Below, piece by piece: positions 7,676 to 12,203 of a DNA stretch of 12,203 nt. Location of the stretch: positions 1-12,203 of the forward strand of contig JABXJY010000053.1 in the NCBI GenBank assembly GCA_013375385.1, read 5' to 3'. This stretch comes from Desulfobacterales bacterium (GTDB lineage Bacteria; Desulfobacterota; DSM-4660; Desulfatiglandales; B25-G16). The translations under genes were made by a program, and so were the position numbers. The notes beneath the pieces were generated by a model that saw nothing but the letters and a program-made list of their open reading frames with translations, did not search any database and was not told the origin of the DNA. Position 1 is the stretch's first letter. Every line of letters starts with the position of its first letter.

Positions 7676-8532
7676 TGCCTTATACAAGATGGAACGACCT
7701 CTTATCATACCTGACTATTTTTGTTGTAAGCCTGCTGTTAGGCTGTGCACGCCTTGTACCTTTTCCATCGGCCAAACCCTTCTCTCAAGAAGAGATAGCT
7801 CATGTTATTTCCCACCTGAGCGAGCAAGAGGAAAGGATAGTCAGCTTTCAAGGAATCGGAAGATTACGGTTCAAAGAGGGGGAAGAAGATTCAGAATCTG
7901 ATCTGTTTGCTGTTGGTCGTAAGCCCTTCAAGGCCAGGATCGAAATCACTCACCCCTGGGGAAAACCCCTTTTTCACATCGTTGTCGATGAAAGCAATAT
8001 CTCAGTATTATCCCTCACTGAGAATAAATTTTTCAGCGGTCCATCAAACCCCGTAAATACAAATCGATTTTTCTTATGCGGGCTTGACCTGGATTCAGCC
8101 TGGAAGATACTTTCTGGTAGGGTACCAATACTGCCTCATTACAGGGCAGCTAGCTTGAGGCCACAAAAGATTAGCCTTTATGATAGACAAGATGAGGTTG
8201 TAGAGGTGATCTCTTTTTCCCATGGCCACCTTTTGCCAAGATCTGTCTATTTTCCAAAGAAAGGGATTACCATCGTATTGTCGGAGTTTAAGGAAGGGGA
8301 TTTCGGGCCTTACCCTCTAAAGATAAAAATAGTAAAGGGAGATGAAGATCAATTGGTTGAGATACAATACAAGAATTTACAGGTAAACAAACCAATCCCG
8401 GAGGAGATCTTCCGATTGAATCCACCACCGGACTTTGAAATCATCCAGCTAAACTATCAGGAAAGTCAGCGACCAGTCCGCCTATCGCAGGCGGACCATG
8501 GGCAAGCACTTAAGAGCCCACCCTGGCGCTAA
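7675..8532 (+). CDS. LolB-like outer-membrane lipoprotein
   Basis: About 285 residues. A hydrophobic signal ends with the good lipobox LLGC (C24), indicating a lipoprotein. Residues about 50-250 form a LolA/LolB-type beta sheet pattern: IVSFQGIGRLRFKEGEEDSE, then FKARIEITHPWGKPLFHIVV and YPLKIKIVKGDEDQLVEIQY, ending PIPEEIFRLNPPPDFEII. LolB receives lipoproteins from LolA at the outer membrane and inserts them. This protein is longer than E. coli LolB (207 residues) and diverged, so equivalence is probable but not certain. A TTG three bases earlier (7672) is in frame, but the ATG at 7675 forms a TGATG junction with the upstream stop and is preferred. The last ~20 residues (SQRPVRLSQADHGQALKSPPWR) look unrelated to the fold and are encoded by a palindromic repeat and its flank. 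The gene ispE, a common neighbour of lolB, is absent. Confidence 0.75.
   Translation: MPYTRWNDLLSYLTIFVVSLLLGCARLVPFPSAKPFSQEEIAHVISHLSEQEERIVSFQGIGRLRFKEGEEDSESDLFAVGRKPFKARIEITHPWGKPLFHIVVDESNISVLSLTENKFFSGPSNPVNTNRFFLCGLDLDSAWKILSGRVPILPHYRAASLRPQKISLYDRQDEVVEVISFSHGHLLPRSVYFPKKGITIVLSEFKEGDFGPYPLKIKIVKGDEDQLVEIQYKNLQVNKPIPEEIFRLNPPPDFEIIQLNYQESQRPVRLSQADHGQALKSPPWR
8476..8496. repeat. REP-like palindrome inside the 3' end of the LolB-like gene
   Basis: GTCCGCCT (8476-8483) and AGGCGGAC (8489-8496) form a perfect 8-bp inverted repeat around the loop ATCGC. GC-rich palindromes of this GTCCGCC...GGCGGAC form occur as dispersed repeats in some bacterial genomes. Here it lies within the reading frame after the end of the recognisable LolB-like fold, and encodes part of the odd tail. 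Symmetry is seen directly; dispersal elsewhere in the genome cannot be judged from one copy. Confidence 0.65.
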
Positions 8533-8540
8533 ATGGTCTA

Positions 8541-8591
8541 ATCAGCCTGCTAAGTCTATAAGTCAGTACGTGCTCAAATTAGCCTACTAAG
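8541..8591. repeat. Degenerate direct repeats in the gap before the Mut7-C gene
   Basis: ATCAGCCTGCTAAG (8541-8554) recurs as ATTAGCCTACTAAG (8578-8591), 12 of 14 bases identical. A GCCAGG motif then recurs around 8599, 8610 and 8627, and GGTCTAA occurs at both 8535-8541 and 8615-8621. The stretch does not look coding and may be decayed repeat DNA linked to the adjacent palindrome. No promoter or terminator is evident. Confidence 0.4.
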
Positions 8592-8662
8592 CGTAAAAGC
8601 CAGGACTGGGCCAGGGTCTAAAGCGAGCCAGGGCTGATGGTTGAGTCAACACAACAGGCCCA

Positions 8663-9130
8663 ATGAGCACAACAAACCCCATACTATTTGTGGCTGATAG
8701 CATGCTTGGCAAGTTAGCCAGATACTTAAGGATTATGGGTTATGATACTCTTTATCAGCGACATTATCCAGATCAAAGACTATCCGAACTGGTTAGGGAG
8801 GGAAGAGTTCTCTTGACAAGGAATCGTGCAACAGCCACGTTATATTCTGATTCTATCTTCATAGACCATGATCTGGTGAAGGATCAACTAAAGTTGGTTG
8901 ACAGCACCCTAAGACTTGCACGGGATCATAGAGACTGGTTCAGCAGATGTCTGATCTGCAACTCAGCTCTATCTAAGGTTGAAGGAGCGGTAGCAAGGGA
9001 GAATGTCCCTGATTTCGTGTTCTTCAAGTACCCTGAAAGGATCCTTTCTTGCCCAACGTGCAAACGATTTTACTGGCCAGGCACCCACAGACAGAGAATG
9101 GTAGAAAGACTGAAGGATTGGGGATTCTGA
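8663..9130 (+). CDS. Mut7-C RNase-domain (PIN-like) zinc-ribbon protein
   Basis: This 155-residue protein matches the Mut7-C family over its whole length. The N-terminal PIN-like half reads ILFVADSMLGKLARYLRIMG, then YDTLYQR and EGRVLLTRNRATA, with D12 as the first acidic active-site-type residue. The C-terminal half is a zinc ribbon with C96-x2-C99 and C130-x2-C133 followed by KRFYWPGTHRQRM, typical of the family. Mut7-C proteins are predicted RNases with little experimental characterisation in bacteria. The usual TRDR motif here reads TRNR: Asn at position 54 replaces a normally acidic residue, so activity may be altered. The ATG at 8663 has no clear Shine-Dalgarno, and the preceding 130 bp is repeat-rich, so the upstream context may have been rearranged. 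The M48-TPR gene starts 4 bp after its stop, so the two are co-transcribed. Family confident; cellular role unknown. Confidence 0.85.
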   Translation: MSTTNPILFVADSMLGKLARYLRIMGYDTLYQRHYPDQRLSELVREGRVLLTRNRATATLYSDSIFIDHDLVKDQLKLVDSTLRLARDHRDWFSRCLICNSALSKVEGAVARENVPDFVFFKYPERILSCPTCKRFYWPGTHRQRMVERLKDWGF

Positions 9131-9134
9131 ATCA

Positions 9135-10976
9135 ATGTTCAACAACATTATCTACGTTATTATTGTAGTGGTGATATTTCAGCTCAATTATCCTGGAGAG
9201 GGTTTATTCAACTCCCCATTGACTTCCGCCTCCATCATCTTTTTACTCTGGCTCAATTTTGCTATCTACTGCAAGTATCGTTTTTCCAGGCTCTTAGGTC
9301 TCTATAGGGATGGTTTTGCCAGTGCGGGTCAAGGCGGAGCAAGTTCAGCCTATCAGTCGGTGGTCACGAAACTCTCCATTCTATCCATAGTGATATTCGT
9401 CTTGTCTGTCTTCCTGTTAAATCTGAAGTACTGGCTTCTCAAGATCCCTGGCTTTACCACGTTTTCTATTCTTCCTGGTAGTGTGGCAATCCTTGTCTTC
9501 TTTACCTTTCTTGCCACCATCTGGTACTATGGTTATCCGGCCTACTATGCCTTGTTTCATCGTCCCGTAAAAAGGTGGGCCTACATAGCATCAAGCATAA
9601 AGCTCAATCTTCCCATCCTCTTTCCCTGGGCAATCCTCACTGTTTGCTATGACCTACTGGGCTTACTCACATGGCCATCTCTCAAAAAGATCTTTGAAAC
9701 CCAAATCGGACAATTCTTGTTTTTTACCGTATTTTTGATCCTCCTGGTACTATTTCTACCTCCCCTCATAAAGTATTGGTGGGGCTGCTCAGCCCTTCCC
9801 GAGACAGAAAAGAAAGAGGCCATGGTAAATTTCTTACGGGAGGCGGGCTTCAAATATAGAGACATATTAACCTGGCCGATATTGGAGGGGCATATAACGA
9901 CCGCTGGAGTTATGGGCCTGCTGCCAAAGTTCAGGTACATCCTGGTCACAGATTCCTTGTTAAATACCCTTTCTGAGGAGGAGCTCAAGGCGGTTATGGC
10001 CCACGAAATGGGTCATATAAGATATAGGCATATTCTTTTTTACGTCCTCTTTCTCTTGAGCTTCATGGCAATTTCCTTTGGCCTTTTTGATTTATTCTTT
10101 TACCTCATGGCACTGCAACCAAGTCTGCTTACCTTACTAAGCAGCCAGAAGGAACTCCAGGCCGGTATCTTTTATTTTCTGCTCTCGCTGCCTATCATCC
10201 TGAGCATCATCCTTTACTTCCGATATATCATGGGTTTTTTTATGAGGAACTTTGAGCGCCAGGCAGATCTCTATTCTGCTAAGCTTATAGGTAACGTTGA
10301 ACCCACTATCACCTCCCTTGAAAAGATTGCCCACGTTAGTGGTCAGAGCCGCCACCATCCATCCTGGCATCATTTTAGCATTGCAGAAAGAGTTGATTTT
10401 TTGTGGAGAATCTGGAGACATCCCCAATTGATCAGACGCCATACAAGGCGTTTAGCCCTCCTTTTGACTGCTTTTTTTGTCCTTATTGCCGCTCTGGGAT
10501 ATGCACTCAATGTTGGCCCCCTCAAGACCAATCTCGAAAATATAGCTCTGACACATATCCTGAATCGGCAGCTCACTGAGTCGTCAGAGAATATCGAGAT
10601 CTACAGGGCTCTTGCCTATGTCTATCACCGGAGAGAGAATAGTGCCAAGGCTAAATGGGCCTATGAGAATATCCTCAGACTGCATCCTGATGACGGCGTG
10701 GCACTTAACAACCTGGCCTGGATTCTAGCTACGGCCCAAGATAATACACTGCTTGACTATCCAAGGGCACTTGCATTAGCCAAACGGGCGGTTGGGATAG
10801 AAAGATCACCCACCTTTCTTGACACCCTTGCTGAGGCCTACTATGTAAATGGATTGTACGATCAGGCGCTGGAAATCATCAAAGAGGCCCTGGAAAAGGC
10901 ATCTGAAAATAGGGATTATCTTGCTCGTCAGCTCAAGAAATTTAAGAAAGGCGCAGAAGGGGCTCCTGGAAGCTGA
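9135..10976 (+). CDS. M48-family membrane zinc metalloprotease with C-terminal TPR domain
   Basis: A 613-residue integral membrane protein. Hydrophobic segments lie at about 5-18, 30-46, 80-97, 110-132, 160-180 and 193-212. The peptidase core follows: H290-E-M-G-H294 is the zinc-binding HExxH, and E374 in FERQAD is the expected third ligand, with D378 conserved. Two membrane segments (about 300-327 and 345-369) lie between these, as in HtpX/Ste24-like M48 enzymes. Another helix lies at about 440-458. Residues about 480-600 form about three TPR units (IEIYRALAYVYHRR, ALNNLAWILATAQ, TFLDTLAEAYYVNGLYDQAL). HtpX-type proteases degrade damaged membrane proteins and their genes are often stress-induced; the TPR tail may recruit substrates or partners. 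That role is inferred. The start follows the Mut7-C stop by 4 bp, indicating coupling. No terminator is evident downstream. Confidence 0.88.
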   Translation: MFNNIIYVIIVVVIFQLNYPGEGLFNSPLTSASIIFLLWLNFAIYCKYRFSRLLGLYRDGFASAGQGGASSAYQSVVTKLSILSIVIFVLSVFLLNLKYWLLKIPGFTTFSILPGSVAILVFFTFLATIWYYGYPAYYALFHRPVKRWAYIASSIKLNLPILFPWAILTVCYDLLGLLTWPSLKKIFETQIGQFLFFTVFLILLVLFLPPLIKYWWGCSALPETEKKEAMVNFLREAGFKYRDILTWPILEGHITTAGVMGLLPKFRYILVTDSLLNTLSEEELKAVMAHEMGHIRYRHILFYVLFLLSFMAISFGLFDLFFYLMALQPSLLTLLSSQKELQAGIFYFLLSLPIILSIILYFRYIMGFFMRNFERQADLYSAKLIGNVEPTITSLEKIAHVSGQSRHHPSWHHFSIAERVDFLWRIWRHPQLIRRHTRRLALLLTAFFVLIAALGYALNVGPLKTNLENIALTHILNRQLTESSENIEIYRALAYVYHRRENSAKAKWAYENILRLHPDDGVALNNLAWILATAQDNTLLDYPRALALAKRAVGIERSPTFLDTLAEAYYVNGLYDQALEIIKEALEKASENRDYLARQLKKFKKGAEGAPGS

Positions 10977-11098
10977 CCAAAGAAGGCTTCTCGATAGCGA
11001 CAAGCAACGAGCATCTAAATGTATCCGGACATCTTTTCAATCACACCTGGATCTTTAAGCATTGGGAACCAGCTGTTTCCGATTATTTCCAACGGGAA

Positions 11099-11320
11099 TC
11101 AATAGAATGACATATAAATAAGGATTGTCGATTGCATCTTGTATTCTTCACCCTTGTTAGAAAGAAAAGGCATTCCGAAATGCGCTGCCAGCTGCGATGA
11201 AAGCGAAGGTAAGAAGGTCATATCCAAGCATTTCCGAAGGGTCACGGGTTGAAGATAAATAGCAGTATCGCAACTTCCAAAGTCAATTACACATGCCCCT
11301 AAACCACTTTCCTTAGGCAT
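11099..11320 (-). pseudogene. Decayed fragment resembling part of FtsA (actin-like fold)
   Basis: The minus-strand frame encodes about 73 residues beginning MPKESGLGACVIDFGSCDTA. GLGACVIDFGSCDTAIYL resembles the phosphate-2 loop of FtsA-like actin-fold proteins (ELGVCVVDIGGGTTDIAVY in FtsA). About 25 residues on, LAAHFGMPFLSNKGEEYKMQ recalls the FtsA stretch around IAYAFGTP..AE.IK. Similarity stops near the end of the frame, where a TGA follows MSFY. The same frame continues beyond it for about 28 codons to a TAG. There is no upstream FtsA N-terminus: a TAA lies just ahead and only weak helical sequence precedes it. A complete FtsA is about 400 residues, so this is at most a remnant. The match is by eye and moderate; a PilM-like origin or chance resemblance remain possible. 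Confidence 0.33.
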
Positions 11321-11440
11321 TTGCGATTGGTCATTTAAACCGTTTTGGAGCCTACGGCCTCTTTTATGGATATTTTAAAATGCCTAGAAAGATTGAACGC
11401 CTTCTCTGATGCAACCTGCAAAATTAAATTTACATTTTTA

Positions 11441-11459
11441 GTTGACAAAAGTTGACAAA
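11441..11459 (+). repeat. Tandem 10-bp-period repeat covering the -35 element
   Basis: GTTGACAAA occurs at 11441-11449 and again at 11451-11459, one base between copies, a 10-bp period of about one helical turn. Two same-face half-sites overlapping a -35 box are what an autoregulating HTH repressor would bind, and an XRE protein is encoded downstream. The repeat is seen directly; operator function is inferred. Confidence 0.5.
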
Positions 11460-11470
11460 TGGATTATTAT
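11442..11470 (+). promoter_or_regulatory. Near-consensus sigma-70 promoter upstream of the XRE gene
   Basis: TTGACA (11442-11447) is separated by exactly 17 bp from TATTAT (11465-11470), which differs from the TATAAT consensus at one base. Transcription would begin near 11477, leaving an untranslated leader of about 215 nt before the ATG at 11692. A perfect TATAAT at 11495-11500 has no matching -35. This is the best promoter in the window. Confidence 0.7.
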
Positions 11471-11691
11471 CCAATTCAAACAAATCATTCCACCTATAAT
11501 TTAAACGCAGTATCAGCCAGAAGTTAAAGATTCCTTGCCCAAGGCGGGGATACTAATTTTGGATCCTGATAACAATTCACTGTATCCCTCGATTTTCAAG
11601 AGTTATAAGACTAACTCGTCAAGCAACTCCATCTATTTTTAGATACTATTTGTCACCTAATCAACTAATTTTCTATTCACTCAGGTGCAGT

Positions 11692-12203
11692 ATGAAGAGA
11701 AACCATCCCGATAAAGAATTAGATATAAGGAAGATTACCGAGAGGCTTGAGTCTATGGGATTATCCTCATCAAAGTTAGCCTCTGAGCTTGGTGTTTCCA
11801 GACAGGCTGTTTCAAAATGGATGAAAAACGAAAAATTTCCTCGTCCTGAGAAACTATTAAGACTCGCACACCTATTAAAGCTGTCATTCGATGAAATTGT
11901 CGTGAGATTTGAATCTGAGGGTGAACCGGTAATTGCCTTCCGAAAGAAAGGCAGACATAAAATATCGGATGAATACATTGAAGAAGCCAAATACATGGGC
12001 TCTCTTTTAGAAAAACTTGTACCTTATTTACCCTTTGATAACTTTTCCCGTCCTCCTTCTTTGATCGATCCAAAGCTGGATTATGAATACATTCATAAAA
12101 TCACAAAAGAAATAAGAAAAAATATTGGCGCAACCGGAACATCAGAAATTTCTTTTCGAAGCCTTATATCTTTCTTTAATCAGTTTCATGCTGTCATAGT
12201 ACC
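11692..12203 (+). CDS. XRE-family HTH protein, probably XRE-ImmA/IrrE type (3' truncated by window)
   Basis: The frame is open from ATG 11692 to the window end, 170 codons without a stop. AGGTG at 11683-11687 serves as a close Shine-Dalgarno. Residues about 12-70 are an XRE helix-turn-helix (SSSKLASELGVSRQAVSKWM, then RPEKLLRLAHLLKLSFDEIV). EPVIAFRKKGRHK at 78-90 is the linker motif common in proteins joining an XRE domain to an ImmA/IrrE (COG2856) metallopeptidase. The following residues, with IRKNIGATGTSEISFRSLIS and FFNQFHAVIVP at the edge, resemble the start of that peptidase domain. Its HExxH would lie beyond the window, so catalysis cannot be confirmed. Such proteins act as phage/element repressors or stress regulators, sometimes paired with small partner genes. 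Its promoter carries tandem repeats suitable for autoregulation. The HTH is certain; the ImmA assignment is likely. Confidence 0.8.
   Translation, partial: MKRNHPDKELDIRKITERLESMGLSSSKLASELGVSRQAVSKWMKNEKFPRPEKLLRLAHLLKLSFDEIVVRFESEGEPVIAFRKKGRHKISDEYIEEAKYMGSLLEKLVPYLPFDNFSRPPSLIDPKLDYEYIHKITKEIRKNIGATGTSEISFRSLISFFNQFHAVIV

Larger units (their letters stand above)
10977..11691. other. ~700-bp region without an intact gene
   Basis: No complete gene is supported here. The region holds one minus-strand FtsA-like fragment (11099-11320), no tRNA that I could recognise, and no clear terminator for the preceding M48 gene. From about 11400 it becomes visibly A+T-rich and ends with a strong + strand promoter and an untranslated stretch of over 200 bp before the XRE gene. 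That stretch contains a 7-bp inverted repeat (GGGATAC 11547-11553 with GTATCCC 11582-11588). A short frame without an ATG in the same stretch, ending at a TAG near 11642, looks non-coding. The region reads as a decayed junction between conserved and accessory DNA. Confidence 0.6.

Noticed and set aside
10977..11098. Search for an intrinsic terminator after the M48 gene
   Set aside because: Only 4-5 bp stems (for example TTCC-AACG-GGAA) with no T-run were found.
11505..11642. Short + strand frame in the XRE leader (ACG at 11505 to TAG near 11642)
   Set aside because: No ATG, no Shine-Dalgarno and no recognisable motif; kept only as a note that the leader could conceal a small peptide.
11673..12073. 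Minus-strand frames of about 106-107 codons opposite the XRE gene
   Set aside because: The + strand encodes a clear HTH protein with promoter and ribosome site; these are antisense shadows.
10977..12203. CRISPR array or transposase
   Set aside because: No regularly spaced repeats beyond the two-copy promoter repeat, and no transposase or integrase motif in any frame.

Overview
The window looks like core chromosome of a Gram-negative, probably deltaproteobacterial (Desulfobacterota-type) bacterium. The basis is protein character and gene order: the 3' end of mfd, two SurA/PpiC-type chaperones, a RodZ-like protein, tyrS, an RpoH-type sigma factor, a TPR lipoprotein next to a LolB-like lipoprotein, a Mut7-C protein and an M48 protease carrying TPRs. 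Base composition is moderate and slightly A+T-leaning, with many AGA/AGG arginine codons. No species can be named from this.

Layout. 1-597: C-terminal part of Mfd, followed by an imperfect hairpin. 723-3535: a tight three-gene unit of PpiC lipoprotein, SurA-like protein and RodZ-like HTH membrane protein, overlapping by 14 bp and then spaced by 1 bp. 3646-4881: tyrS, with a TTG start, a strong Shine-Dalgarno and a dyad just upstream. 4960-8532: rpoH, TPR lipoprotein and LolB-like lipoprotein, each overlapping the next (8 bp, then 1 bp). The last of these ends in a palindromic repeat that seems to have supplied its final codons. 8533-8662: short gap with degenerate direct repeats. 8663-10976: Mut7-C protein and M48-TPR membrane protease, 4 bp apart. 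All ten genes up to here are on the + strand. 10977-11691: about 700 bp without an intact gene, holding a decayed minus-strand fragment that resembles part of FtsA and, at its far end, a near-consensus promoter built on a tandem repeat. 11692-12203: start of an XRE-HTH protein, probably of the XRE-ImmA/IrrE type, cut by the window edge.

How the genes fit together. Most of the block serves envelope biogenesis and proteostasis: periplasmic chaperones/prolyl isomerases, a shape-determining protein, lipoprotein delivery (LolB-like), a TPR lipoprotein of the kind that sits beside lolB in other proteobacteria (LbcA in Pseudomonas), an M48 membrane protease, and the heat-shock sigma factor inside the same operon. 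The last ~1.2 kb looks like a change from conserved core to accessory DNA.

I see no clear case of a wholly new system. The items most worth a second look are the repeat-extended LolB-like C-terminus, the rpoH-envelope operon, the Mut7-C protein with an altered acidic motif, the FtsA-like remnant, and the operator-like repeat ahead of the XRE gene.
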